Below, piece after piece: positions 5,998-13,049 of a stretch of DNA of 55,838 nucleotides; position 1 is the first letter of the stretch, and every line of letters starts with the position of its first letter. This DNA comes from a virus: IMG/VR virus record IMGVR_UViG_3300046808_000835, positions 1-55,838 of that record, one strand, 5' to 3'. The position numbers were made by a program, and so were the translations under genes. The notes beneath the pieces were generated by a model. The model was given only the letters and a program-made list of their open reading frames with translations. It had not been told where the DNA came from and made no database searches.

Positions 5998-6165
5998 TTA
6001 CTCTGGTTTAGGGTCTGCCTGTTTTTGTGGCTTTTGTGTGGTAACTAGCTCTGAGTCAATCATGATCTTTTTAATTGCAGATCTATGCTCACTATCATTA
6101 ATACCAGCCAAAAGTGTTTTTAGCTGCTTGCTCATGCGATAAGTTTTATCAGGAATGTTTTTCAT
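5998..6165 (-). CDS. Unknown 55-residue protein
   Basis: Basic helical product MKNIPDKTYRMSKQLKTLLA with an internal DSEHRSAIKKIM segment and a Lys/Gln/Pro tail. It begins 14 bases after the CCA end of the odd class II tRNA. No function recognised. Confidence 0.5.
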   Translation of the reverse strand: MKNIPDKTYRMSKQLKTLLAGINDSEHRSAIKKIMIDSELVTTQKPQKQADPKPE

Positions 6166-6178
6166 ATAGATTAATGAG

Positions 6179-6281
6179 TGGTAGAAGGGGTGGGAATCGA
6201 ACCCACATTACTCCGCCTTATCTAGACGGTGCTCTACGAGTTTATAAGGCTCGCCCTTAGGCCAATATTAGCAACCCTTCC
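6179..6281 (-). tRNA. Unusual class II tRNA, anticodon reads TAT
   Basis: 103 nt. Acceptor GGAAGGG / CCCTTCT, T-arm GTGGG TTCGATT CCCAC and encoded CCA are normal. The anticodon arm CGAGC CTTATAA ACTCG has one mismatch and presents TAT (Ile, ATA). The variable region is about 30 nt, longer than usual, and contains ATAAGGC, a perfect complement to the anticodon-side GCCTTAT, so an alternative fold would hide the anticodon. It could be a tRNA with an insertion, or a rearranged Leu-type tRNA. Function uncertain. Confidence 0.7.
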
Positions 6282-6282
6282 A

Positions 6283-6441
6283 CTATTGTTTGTTTTGCTC
6301 AGATTCTTGTACTCGTTGCTCTATGCGCCACTTAGCCCACCTAACACGATATTCAAAACTTAGTGGTTGCTGTTCGTGACACACTAAACTACTTTGTGGA
6401 AATGTATTTTCTAGTTCTGCTATTACTTCATCAGCAGTCAT
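6283..6441 (-). CDS. Unknown 52-residue protein
   Basis: Translationally coupled to the rubredoxin gene (ATGA overlap). Helical, MTADEVIAELENTFP then WAKWRIEQRVQESEQ. Stop lies one base from the tRNA 5' end. The longer frame upstream overlaps rubredoxin and is rejected. Confidence 0.55.
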   Translation of the reverse strand: MTADEVIAELENTFPQSSLVCHEQQPLSFEYRVRWAKWRIEQRVQESEQNKQ

Positions 6442-6575
6442 TGTAGTTCTACTGGTTCGTAATCTTCTTTGCCTACTCCACAATCAGGGCACATAAATGT
6501 GTCGTCTAGCTCTGACCAAGGGCCATCAACAGCCTCATCGTGAATGTGTCCACAAATTACGCATGAATAAGTCAT
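6438..6575 (-). CDS. Rubredoxin
   Basis: 45 residues with C5-x-x-C8-G and C29-P-x-C32-G, the four Fe ligands of rubredoxin, and the family pattern of an acidic FxxLxDx(F/W) segment before the second pair. Rubredoxins are one-iron electron carriers. Its ATG overlaps the stop of rubrerythrin, which lacks its own rubredoxin domain, so it most likely passes electrons to that protein. It might also serve the phage P450, which is speculation. Too short for many ORF cut-offs. Confidence 0.88.
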   Translation of the reverse strand: MTYSCVICGHIHDEAVDGPWSELDDTFMCPDCGVGKEDYEPVELQ

Positions 6576-7024
6576 ACCAAGCTCCTTAATTTTTCCGCGT
6601 ATTTATCAGCGTGATGCTTTTCAACGCGTTTTAGTGCATTAAAACGTTTTTCAGCTAATGTTAACATACTCTTAAACTGTTCGGCATGTACTTTGCTCTC
6701 ACTAGCTTGCTCTAGTGCTTCTTGTTGCGCTTGTGTATCGCCCTCTGCTTTTGCAATAGCTGCAAAATGTGGATACATTTCAGTGTATTCATATGTTTCG
6801 CCAGCAATAGCCAGTTCCAAACACTCCTTTACACTAGGCTTGCCAATTAAGAGTTCTAGATGGCTCCAAGCATGCAGTAGTTCTTGTTTTGCTGTATCAC
6901 GAAAATGTTGAGCAATTTCAGGATAGCCTTGCTCATCACTTAATTTAGCAAAGTAAAGATATTTTGCATGTGCTGAACTTTCTCCAGCAAAAGCACTTTC
7001 TAGGTTTTTACGAGTATGTTTCAT
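6572..7024 (-). CDS. Rubrerythrin (ferritin-like di-iron peroxidase)
   Basis: 150 residues, four-helix bundle. Iron-ligand motifs: E15 in AFAGES, E48-x-x-H51 (KQELLHA), E76/E79 in AGETYEY, and a final motif around ESKVH (109-113), in which Glu and His are one residue further apart than the usual ExxH. Rubrerythrins reduce hydrogen peroxide using rubredoxin electrons. The usual C-terminal rubredoxin domain is missing and replaced by the next gene. Phage copies may protect the infected cell from peroxide. Confidence 0.85.
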   Translation of the reverse strand: MKHTRKNLESAFAGESSAHAKYLYFAKLSDEQGYPEIAQHFRDTAKQELLHAWSHLELLIGKPSVKECLELAIAGETYEYTEMYPHFAAIAKAEGDTQAQQEALEQASESKVHAEQFKSMLTLAEKRFNALKRVEKHHADKYAEKLRSLV

Positions 7025-7031
7025 ATTTTAT

Positions 7032-7220
7032 TTATGTGTGATCGTGTAAAAAACGAGCTACCAACTCTTTGTGTAGTGTTTCTTTAAACACTTCTCTAGC
7101 CTGCACAAATAGTTGATAACCATGTGAGTTAAAACTTGCTGCTGCACTTGCCATATCATCGGCTAGAGACAATAGTAGTGCTTCTTTTTCAGCAACGTGT
7201 ATTTTGTCTTTGTGTATCAT
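7032..7220 (-). CDS. Unknown 62-residue helical protein
   Basis: Starts MIHKDKIHVAEKEALLLSLADDMASAAASF-like (helical), ends RFLHDHT. Located seven bases before rubrerythrin and nine after the appendage block, so probably in one operon. No domain recognised. Confidence 0.55.
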   Translation of the reverse strand: MIHKDKIHVAEKEALLLSLADDMASAAASFNSHGYQLFVQAREVFKETLHKELVARFLHDHT

Positions 7221-7229
7221 AGCTACACC

Positions 7230-7619
7230 TTATACCACGTTCCAGTTTGTTCCGCGGAAAACTAAGGTTACACTACCATCACTAGCTGCTAATATAGAGT
7301 AATTGATGGTGTTTTCAATAGTTTCGGCTCCATCAGGAACAATTAATACGTTGCTAGTTTGGCCAGCTTCAGCTTTTATTACTAAGATTCTGCCGTCTGT
7401 GCCAGCCGGAAGATCAATTTGTACATCAACACCAGTACCTACAACTCCAATATAATAATCTGTTGCAGTTACTGAATAAGGACTTGCAGCATTGTTAACT
7501 AAAACAGTACTTACAACGCCCTCGCTAACAGAAATAACGCCATTTGTAACGTCTATTCCCGTGCCTACTTTTACCACACCATATTGTGTGGTTGAACTAA
7601 TTGGAGAATTATATGCCAT
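7230..7619 (-). CDS. Virion appendage-type beta protein, paralogue 1
   Basis: 129 residues. The N-terminus SSTTQYGVVKVGTGIDVTNG is shared with the 183-residue protein two genes upstream, and the C-terminus (LPAGTDGRILVIKAEAG ... FRGTNWNVV) with the collagen-like protein, so the block arose by domain shuffling. The beta-rich, low-charge composition suits fibre or decoration proteins. Confidence 0.6.
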   Translation of the reverse strand: MAYNSPISSTTQYGVVKVGTGIDVTNGVISVSEGVVSTVLVNNAASPYSVTATDYYIGVVGTGVDVQIDLPAGTDGRILVIKAEAGQTSNVLIVPDGAETIENTINYSILAASDGSVTLVFRGTNWNVV

Positions 7620-7651
7620 TTTATTATTATCCTTATATCGGCATTTTTATA

Positions 7652-7954
7652 TTATGCTATAGTTTTCCAATTGGTTCCGTCGTATGTTAGCAACACGTGA
7701 GAGAACTTATTGTTTAGTATAGCAAATGTAGCACCATCAATTGTTTTACCTGGTGCGGTAATTGTTATTGGATTGCTTTTTGAATTACCAGAAAAATCTT
7801 TTATATAAAAAGATTTCCCACTATTGCCGCTTCCAGCAAATGCTGGCAGCACTATAGAGCTAGCACTTGCAACATTAGAAAATATAATCTGATCGCTAAC
7901 ATTAACGATGTAAGGTGTTGTAGTTACTAGAGTAGTTGTATAGTTAATAGACAT
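7652..7954 (-). CDS. Virion appendage-type beta protein, paralogue 2
   Basis: 100 residues, only the C-terminal module of its neighbours: SIVLPAFAGSGNSGKSFYIKD, NPITITAPGKTIDG and a YDGTNWKTIA end. Probably a fibre-tip or surface module. Adjacent without gap to the next gene. Confidence 0.58.
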   Translation of the reverse strand: MSINYTTTLVTTTPYIVNVSDQIIFSNVASASSIVLPAFAGSGNSGKSFYIKDFSGNSKSNPITITAPGKTIDGATFAILNNKFSHVLLTYDGTNWKTIA

Positions 7955-8506
7955 TTAGCTTATCCTTGTTAATGTAACTTTTGCAGAATAGCCGCTAGGT
8001 CTAACTGGTCCAACAAGAGGAGCCAGTGCAGTTAAACTTGTTGTTGTATCTGCACTACTCCAACACATCTGTATGTTATCTCCAGCCGTCATGTCTAGGG
8101 TATAGTTTCCGCTAATAAATACGGCGGATAAGTTGTTGGTAAGTGGTAGTTCTTGACTACTACCAACTAAGTTTACACCGTTTTTACGTAACCATAAACT
8201 TATAACCGCGGTACCACCAGCAGTTTTGTTTGTGATAATGGTAAATATTTGTGTATAAGTACCAGTATTAGCAACAACAATACTGTTGCCTCCGCTAATA
8301 CTAACACCGTTTGCAGGACCTAGAGTGTCATAAGTAACTATGTTAACAGCATTTGCAACTGGGTTAGTTTGAGTTGTAACACTGGTTGCAAAACCATAAT
8401 TATTTGCAATAGCTGCGCTTATAACACCATTTGTTTCTGTAATACCGCTTCCAACTTTTACTACCCCGTACTTTGTTGTACTTGCTATGTTTTGATTGTA
8501 GCTCAT
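7955..8506 (-). CDS. Appendage protein with shared N-terminal module
   Basis: 183 residues. ATG at 8506 overlaps the stop of the collagen-like gene, and the start MSYNQNIASTTKYGVVKVG parallels MAYNSPISSTTQYGVVKVG, which decides this start over one four codons upstream. The C-terminal ~110 residues (NTGTYTQIFTIITNKTAGG, then WLRKNGVNLVGSSQELPL) resemble TNF/C1q-like trimeric heads seen on phage fibres; this is a fold-level guess. Confidence 0.6.
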   Translation of the reverse strand: MSYNQNIASTTKYGVVKVGSGITETNGVISAAIANNYGFATSVTTQTNPVANAVNIVTYDTLGPANGVSISGGNSIVVANTGTYTQIFTIITNKTAGGTAVISLWLRKNGVNLVGSSQELPLTNNLSAVFISGNYTLDMTAGDNIQMCWSSADTTTSLTALAPLVGPVRPSGYSAKVTLTRIS

Positions 8507-9018
8507 ACAACATTCCACTCAATACCGTTATAAACTAATCCAATGCTACCCCAGTCCAAGTCTATTATGTAATTTGGTAATCCATCTATAGAGGAACCTG
8601 TTGTATTTATAGTAATAGGATTTGTATTAGCATCTCCTACTGAATCTTTTACAACAAAAACCTTACCCAAAGTACCGGCTGGAAGTGTAACTGTTGTTGC
8701 GCCATTAAATATAACTCCTAAAAAGTACTCGTCTGCAGTGGCAGTATATGTAGCTTCATCTATTAAAGTAACAGCTACATCAGCCAAAGAACCTGGTGGT
8801 CCTTGTGGTCCTACAGGTCCTTCTGGTCCAACTGGCCCTGGTGGGCCTGCTGGTCCTGCTGGTCCCGGTGGGCCGGGTATTCCTGGTATTCCTGGTGCAT
8901 AGTTAATAAAAAGGTCATTATCTTCAGGAACTACTGGTGGCACTACAGGACATATAACAGGCGGAGGTATTACATACCAATTAAATGGTGGTAATAAGTG
9001 TTGCCGCTGATTCTTCAT
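8503..9018 (-). CDS. Collagen-like fibre protein
   Basis: 171 residues: Pro-rich start (PPPVICPVVPPVVPE), about 14 Gly-X-Y triplets at residues 43-76 (GIPGIPGPPGPAGPAG and on), then a beta module ending NGIEWNVV, shared with its neighbours. Gly-X-Y stretches form trimeric collagen-like stalks in many phage tail fibres and head fibres. Here the stalk would carry a small head. The first gene of a four-gene appendage block. Confidence 0.75.
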   Translation of the reverse strand: MKNQRQHLLPPFNWYVIPPPVICPVVPPVVPEDNDLFINYAPGIPGIPGPPGPAGPAGPPGPVGPEGPVGPQGPPGSLADVAVTLIDEATYTATADEYFLGVIFNGATTVTLPAGTLGKVFVVKDSVGDANTNPITINTTGSSIDGLPNYIIDLDWGSIGLVYNGIEWNVV

Positions 9019-9038
9019 TAGATAGTCCTTATAAAATC

Positions 9039-9065
9039 GCCCCAGTATCTTTTGAATACTGGGGC
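9039..9065 (-). terminator. Hairpin between two structural genes
   Basis: Ten-bp stem (GCCCCAGTAT and complement) followed by GATTTTA on the minus strand. Weak as a terminator; may only attenuate. Confidence 0.5.
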
Positions 9066-9082
9066 CATCAATTAGTTAGAGA

Positions 9083-9850
9083 TTATCTAATGTTTGTGTT
9101 TGTGTTTGCTGGGTTAGCGGTTAGTGTGCCGCTGCCAACATTGATTGCTTCATTTGTACTACGAATGCTCTGTGATAGACCCCATAGCACATTGTAGAGT
9201 TGCCCCCACTGAGCTTGCTGCTGTTGTTGCTGTTGCATTTGGTTGATGTTATTAGTTGTAGTAACTTCAACACCACGAGTAACTGCACCAGTATCTAACT
9301 TGGCTTGTAGTGCAATAATTGCTGCATTAGCATCAGAGAGTTGACGGTTTAGGGTAGCTTCGTATTGGCTAGTAATTAGAGCACGAGTTTTATCGCCATC
9401 TGTAGTAATATCTTTAGCTAGCTCATAACGGTTTTCCATTATGGAACGCTCAACGCCATTTAGTTGTTGTGCTAAAACCATTGTGCCAGCATTAACAGCT
9501 TCTTTTGTGCCATCAACACGACTAGCTAAAGAGCTTGCTACGTTATTAAGTTGGCTGGTAAGACCAATTGTTTGGTTAGCTTGGCTGGCTTCCATTGCAG
9601 CAGTGCTTACTGCTACCGACTTATCAACAGCACCAATAGCTGCCATTAAGTCCATATTGGCTTGTGTTTGCTCAGGAGGGCTGCGTAAGACAGCTCCGGC
9701 AGCTGCAACGTCGCCGTTGCCGCCAAATAGATTTCCATTGTTGCGAAGTAAGCTGCCTAAGATAAGGCCGCCAATAAGGCCGCCTCCACCGCCAAAAAGC
9801 CCGTCGCCGCCGCTCATCATCATGCCTGCTGGTGTAATACTTTCTGCCAT
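9083..9850 (-). CDS. Gly-rich coiled-coil protein, probably virion-associated
   Basis: 255 residues: Gly-rich first 45 (FGGGGGLIGGLILGSLL), a long helical heptad-like middle (residues 60-190), a Gln run (QMQQQQQQQAQW) and a low-complexity tail. Proteins of this layout are seen in podo- and siphophages next to fibre genes. AGGAG six bases before the ATG. Function not established. Confidence 0.55.
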   Translation of the reverse strand: MAESITPAGMMMSGGDGLFGGGGGLIGGLILGSLLRNNGNLFGGNGDVAAAGAVLRSPPEQTQANMDLMAAIGAVDKSVAVSTAAMEASQANQTIGLTSQLNNVASSLASRVDGTKEAVNAGTMVLAQQLNGVERSIMENRYELAKDITTDGDKTRALITSQYEATLNRQLSDANAAIIALQAKLDTGAVTRGVEVTTTNNINQMQQQQQQQAQWGQLYNVLWGLSQSIRSTNEAINVGSGTLTANPANTNTNIR

Positions 9851-9927
9851 TTTATTCTCCTGTTGTTATTGTTATTGTGGAGTAGTAAAAAGCAAACAAT
9901 ACCGGCAAGTATTGCTTGCCGACTGCA

Positions 9928-10125
9928 CTAAGTTAGTGCAGGTTTCTGAATAATTAATTCAAACTGATCTAGTGTTAGCAATTCATCAGTTTTACTTAAA
10001 TCTTTTAAGTTTTCTATAATGTAACCTAAGTGTTCTTCTGTTGTTTCAGGCTTTCTAACATGCTCAAAAAGCTTGTGTAACAGTCTAGGACTTAGTTCGA
10101 TTTCATAAATCTTATACTTCGCCAT
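9928..10125 (-). CDS. Unknown 65-residue protein, paralogous to next gene
   Basis: ATG at 10125 has AAGGAG seven bases upstream and overlaps the preceding gene by 14 bp. The core SPRLLHKLFEHVRKPETTEEH parallels PLFLKLLEYAREDSFSDED of that neighbour, suggesting an old duplication. A palindrome (TGCACTAAGTTAGTGCA) covers its 3' end. Confidence 0.55.
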   Translation of the reverse strand: MAKYKIYEIELSPRLLHKLFEHVRKPETTEEHLGYIIENLKDLSKTDELLTLDQFELIIQKPALT

Positions 10126-10363
10126 CAGCAAACTCCTTTACAGGTAAGTCTACTGTTACTGTACGAGACTCTGGCACTATCTTTAAGTAGTGTGCCATTG
10201 TTAGTGTATATCCGTGATTGGTTAAACCAATTGCTCTTTCAGTGATCCAATGTAAATCTTCATCACTAAAACTATCTTCACGAGCATACTCTAACAGTTT
10301 CAAGAACAGTGGTACATTTATGTGCAACACGTCATGTTCATTATAGTTATATTCTGGGTACAT
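10112..10363 (-). CDS. Unknown 83-residue protein
   Basis: Start at 10363 has GGAG six bases upstream; the ATG two codons earlier abuts that site. Helical core with HWITERAIGLTNHGYTLTMAHY-like segment. Likely duplicated into the following gene. Confidence 0.55.
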   Translation of the reverse strand: MYPEYNYNEHDVLHINVPLFLKLLEYAREDSFSDEDLHWITERAIGLTNHGYTLTMAHYLKIVPESRTVTVDLPVKEFADGEV

Positions 10364-10429
10364 ATGCATCTCCGTGCATTTAATTAATGCTGAATTCGTC
10401 TCAGCTACGTTTAAGGCTTTGCCATAAAT

Positions 10430-10504
10430 TGGTGGACCGCTGGAGGATCGAACTCCAACTTAAGCCGTGCAAAGGCCTCGTGCTCCCATTATCACTAGCA
10501 GCCC
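10430..10504 (-). tRNA. tRNA-Ala (anticodon TGC)
   Basis: Acceptor GGGCTGC / GCGGTCC, loop TTTGCAC, T-arm TGGAGTTCGATCCTCCA, encoded CCA. Reads GCA. D-stem only three bp. Confidence 0.92.
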
Positions 10505-10667
10505 ATTTAAATAGTAAGAGTACCGCTGTCTGTTTAAAGGCAAGTTAGCCTCCTTAATCACTAAGAACAGCACCACTGTTACAAATTAAGGTTGGATATT
10601 ACCGTAGCGGTCTGGCGGCTGGTTAAGCACCTTTGCTCTCAGACTCTTACTGTTTAACTATACTTTA
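10505..10667 (-). ncRNA. Folded RNA leader abutting tRNA-Ala
   Basis: No ORF. An outer stem of ~14 bp with one mismatch (TTAAACAGTAAGAGT region near 10641-10655 with the complement at 10507-10521) has its foot touching the tRNA-Ala 5' end. A second hairpin CTATACTTTA / TAAAGTATAG spans 10658-10693. The interior contains GGTGCTTAACCAGCC and other pairing segments. It is too long to be a simple tRNA leader; identity unknown. Confidence 0.4.
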
Positions 10668-10686
10668 GGAATCAATGGATTGCTAA

Positions 10687-10770
10687 AGTATAGCCCCTGT
10701 TCTTTGCAGGGTCGGGAATCGCAGCCCTCAGTGCTTTCAACACACCTATGCCACCCGTTTGAACTATACT
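10687..10770 (-). tRNA. Degenerate tRNA-Ser-like element
   Basis: A seven-bp closing stem (AGTATAG / CTATACT), an arm GGTGT GTTGAAA GCACT that would present TGA, a GGG/CCC variable-arm-like hairpin and CCCTG CAAAGAA CAGGG where a T-arm should be. The T-loop lacks TTCRA and there is no CCA. Possibly a decayed tRNA or a chance fold of the structured region next to it. Confidence 0.28.
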
Positions 10771-10776
10771 GGTTTT

Positions 10777-10962
10777 TTAGTAAACCAACTCACTGTATGA
10801 CGGAAACCGGAGACTATGGCCAGTAGTCGTGGCTAGCTGTTTCTCATCAAACAGTGGACAGTGATACTCGATCAGGTATCTACCGTCAAAACGATCAAGC
10901 ACCTCGCAAGGTACCCAATACGCATTTCGCCATCCAGGAATGCTATAATATACTGTTGGCAT
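10777..10962 (-). CDS. Unknown 61-residue protein
   Basis: Internal ATG at 10962 chosen because the longer frame runs into tRNA-Leu. Product MPTVYYSIPGWRNAYWVPCE, then EVLDRFDGRYLIEYHCPLF; compact, aromatic-rich, SH3-like pattern possible. Function unknown. Confidence 0.55.
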   Translation of the reverse strand: MPTVYYSIPGWRNAYWVPCEVLDRFDGRYLIEYHCPLFDEKQLATTTGHSLRFPSYSELVY

Positions 10963-10980
10963 ATTAAACTCCAAAAATTG

Positions 10981-11064
10981 TGGTGCGCAAGGAGAGACTC
11001 GAACTCTCACGCCTTGCGGCACTGGCTTCTAAGACCAGCGTGGCTACCATTACACCACTCGCGC
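10981..11064 (-). tRNA. tRNA-Leu (anticodon TAG)
   Basis: Class II, acceptor GCGCGAG / CTTGCGC, loop CTTAGAA, variable arm TGCCGCAAGGCG nearly the same as in tRNA-Leu(TAA), encoded CCA. Reads CTA, abundant in this phage. Overlaps the 3' end of the following gene by 15 bp. Confidence 0.95.
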
Positions 11065-11250
11065 ACAGTGTTCTTTGTATTGTCTGATAGCTTCAGCATC
11101 TAAACTGCAATACTGACGAAACTTGTCTACACTAACCGTTTCCGAAAACTTTTTAGCAAGTTGATACTGTTGTTCTACAATATCAAGACCCAAGCACTCG
11201 TATCGGCTAACAAATGCACCGATCAAAAATTCTTTAGTGTAACCAGACAT
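11050..11250 (-). CDS. Unknown 66-residue helical protein
   Basis: TGGAG five bases before the ATG; a strong promoter 24 bp upstream. The gene reads straight into tRNA-Leu, whose excision would trim its last codons from the mRNA. Helical, Cys-containing; no family recognised. Confidence 0.6.
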   Translation of the reverse strand: MSGYTKEFLIGAFVSRYECLGLDIVEQQYQLAKKFSETVSVDKFRQYCSLDAEAIRQYKEHCARVV

Positions 11251-11273
11251 GATTTCTCCAGTTGATAAATAAT

Positions 11274-11302
11274 ATTATAGCATGGGAGACAATACAAGTC
11301 AA
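11274..11302 (-). promoter_or_regulatory. Sigma-70-type promoter
   Basis: TTGACT, 17 bp, TATAAT on the minus strand; drives the 66-residue gene and tRNA-Leu(TAG). Confidence 0.82.
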
Positions 11303-11342
11303 ATGTAAATTTTTTGTGTCATAATTTCGACAAACAAATGTT

Positions 11343-11768
11343 TTAATCTAACAACTTACATCTAATCGTCTCTTGTAGTTCGGGATGCATATATTGATAT
11401 GCGTCATCCAAGTCCCATACTACACTTTTGGGTAGTATTACACCGTTCCAGTAGTGCGTATGTTCGTACAATACTCTAGCACTAAAAAAGCTGGTATTAT
11501 CTACAAAAACAATCTTTGAGGCCCAACTAACCAAGTTTGCACTAATACGAATTACGCTATAAGGCTCTGTACCACAGCTGCGACAATTAACATTAAGTTG
11601 TTGCTGTGTAACACGTGCACAAGTAGCACTACGAAGTACTCCACCGTTATCCACAAAAAGCCATCGTGGAATATCTCCTTCGTAAGGAGTGGCATATGCA
11701 GCTGTTAGATGATAAAGGGGATCTTCTACAACAGGTTTATAATCTGTAAATGTTTGCGCTAGTTTCAT
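11343..11768 (-). CDS. Unknown 141-residue protein coupled to UvdE
   Basis: ATGA overlap with the UV endonuclease gene. Contains CRSCG near the middle and a W-rich C-terminal half (NGVILPKSVVWDLDDAYQY). No domain recognised; the coupling suggests a related role. Confidence 0.55.
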   Translation of the reverse strand: MKLAQTFTDYKPVVEDPLYHLTAAYATPYEGDIPRWLFVDNGGVLRSATCARVTQQQLNVNCRSCGTEPYSVIRISANLVSWASKIVFVDNTSFFSARVLYEHTHYWNGVILPKSVVWDLDDAYQYMHPELQETIRCKLLD

Positions 11769-12757
11769 TCTAAAAAGCTCTTAACTGAAAGGTTCTTTTG
11801 CTTGGCTTCGCACATAATGTCAAACTGGGGCCTAAAGCTGGCAGCCCAATTATTACATGCTCGATTCCAGTAATATTCACTGTGTGCACGTAGTTTGGTA
11901 CTGGTAAAGCCTTGAGACTTTAGTTCACTTAGATTAGGCAGTGTTTCTGGGTCATGATCTACTACACAATCTTCACGAGATACTGAATAGTGTATTACAG
12001 GTCTAACACCTCGCCAAGATTCAATAATTTGTTGAACTCGAGCATCATCTGGTTTGATATACTCGCCTGTTGCAATCCAGTGATGATGAATGTCTAGCAC
12101 TAGTGCACAGTCTTTGGCCAGCTCTAAGCTATGTTCAACATGCCAAGTATACTCAGCATTTTCAATAGTTAAACAGTTTCGTGCTTCACTACTAAGTTTG
12201 CGTAATGCTTCACGAATACCTTGTGGGCCTCGCTTACCGCCGATATGCACATTGCATTTAAAGTCTTGAAATTGTCGACCAAAACCCATGTAACGAATAA
12301 TGTCACAGTGATACTCAAACTCTACCACACTGCGTTCAACAATTTCTGGGTTTTCACTAGCCAATACACAGAACTGACCGGGATGAAAACTAAGACGAAT
12401 GTCATGCTTGCGAGCATATTCACCACAGCGACTAAGATTACGCTCTAGCCAGTTAACGGTATCTTGCGTAAAATAAAATGCCAGCCAATCATCATGTGTG
12501 TAGGCTGGCAGTAAGTCGCTGCTGATACGAAACATACGTTGTTCACGTGGCAGTTTTGCAACAAATTCTAGTTGTTTTTGCAGTGCTTGTACATTTGATT
12601 GTGTTAAGTCCCACAGTCGCTTTTCAGCAACTGCGCGAGTTTGTGAACTAAGCCACTTAATTGTAGTAGACTTTTGATTGCAACTTGCTAGGGCTTTGTC
12701 ATGCGATTCTTGTACTTTGCACGCAAAGCCTACACGTTGTACTGTTTGGTCGAACAT
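11765..12757 (-). CDS. uvdE: UV damage endonuclease, UvdE/UvsE family
   Basis: 330 residues, full length for the family. Starts RVGFACKVQ and has the TIM-barrel landmarks: RISSDLLP, LSFHPGQFCVL, NVHIGGKRG, TIENAEYTW, LVLDIHHHW and IHYSVSRED. His, Glu and Asp in these strands bind the metal ions. UvdE nicks DNA 5' of cyclobutane dimers, 6-4 photoproducts and abasic sites, starting an alternative excision repair. A phage copy would repair UV damage in sunlit water. First gene of a two-gene operon. Confidence 0.92.
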   Translation of the reverse strand: MFDQTVQRVGFACKVQESHDKALASCNQKSTTIKWLSSQTRAVAEKRLWDLTQSNVQALQKQLEFVAKLPREQRMFRISSDLLPAYTHDDWLAFYFTQDTVNWLERNLSRCGEYARKHDIRLSFHPGQFCVLASENPEIVERSVVEFEYHCDIIRYMGFGRQFQDFKCNVHIGGKRGPQGIREALRKLSSEARNCLTIENAEYTWHVEHSLELAKDCALVLDIHHHWIATGEYIKPDDARVQQIIESWRGVRPVIHYSVSREDCVVDHDPETLPNLSELKSQGFTSTKLRAHSEYYWNRACNNWAASFRPQFDIMCEAKQKNLSVKSFLE

Positions 12758-12784
12758 TGGTTTCTCTGTTATAACACAAACAAC

Positions 12785-12813
12785 ATTATCTCATGTTTAA
12801 ATTAAATATTCAA
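12785..12813 (-). promoter_or_regulatory. Possible promoter for uvdE
   Basis: TTGAAT, 17 bp, GATAAT on the minus strand, 28 bp before the uvdE ATG. Confidence 0.5.
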
Positions 12814-12821
12814 GACAATAA

Positions 12822-13049
12822 TTACATTCCTTCTAGATGGCGACAGTAATTACAAATAGGATTGTCGTCCAAATCTAGGATTAATTTGTTTGTCCATATA
12901 TCACAGTGAGTGCATTGATGCAAATTAATTTTATAGCTATCAACACTATCATAATCAATGCCTAACGCATCGCAAGCATCATATAAACTGTGACGAGTAT
13001 TAAGTAAATATTGTGTAAGACGTTTATACATCTGATTTATATCGGTCAT
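12822..13049 (-). CDS. Small zinc-ribbon protein
   Basis: 75 residues: a helical first part and CTHCDIWTNK ... CNYCRHLEGM, two CxxC pairs about 20 residues apart that would bind one zinc. Starts inside the DUF5664 gene (26-bp overlap); an ATG six codons later is an alternative. Probable nucleic-acid or protein adaptor, not assigned. Confidence 0.6.
   Translation of the reverse strand: MTDINQMYKRLTQYLLNTRHSLYDACDALGIDYDSVDSYKINLHQCTHCDIWTNKLILDLDDNPICNYCRHLEGM

Noticed and set aside
8803-8994. Trp/Ser-rich plus-strand frame opposite the collagen-like gene
   Set aside because: A shadow of the Gly-X-Y coding repeat.
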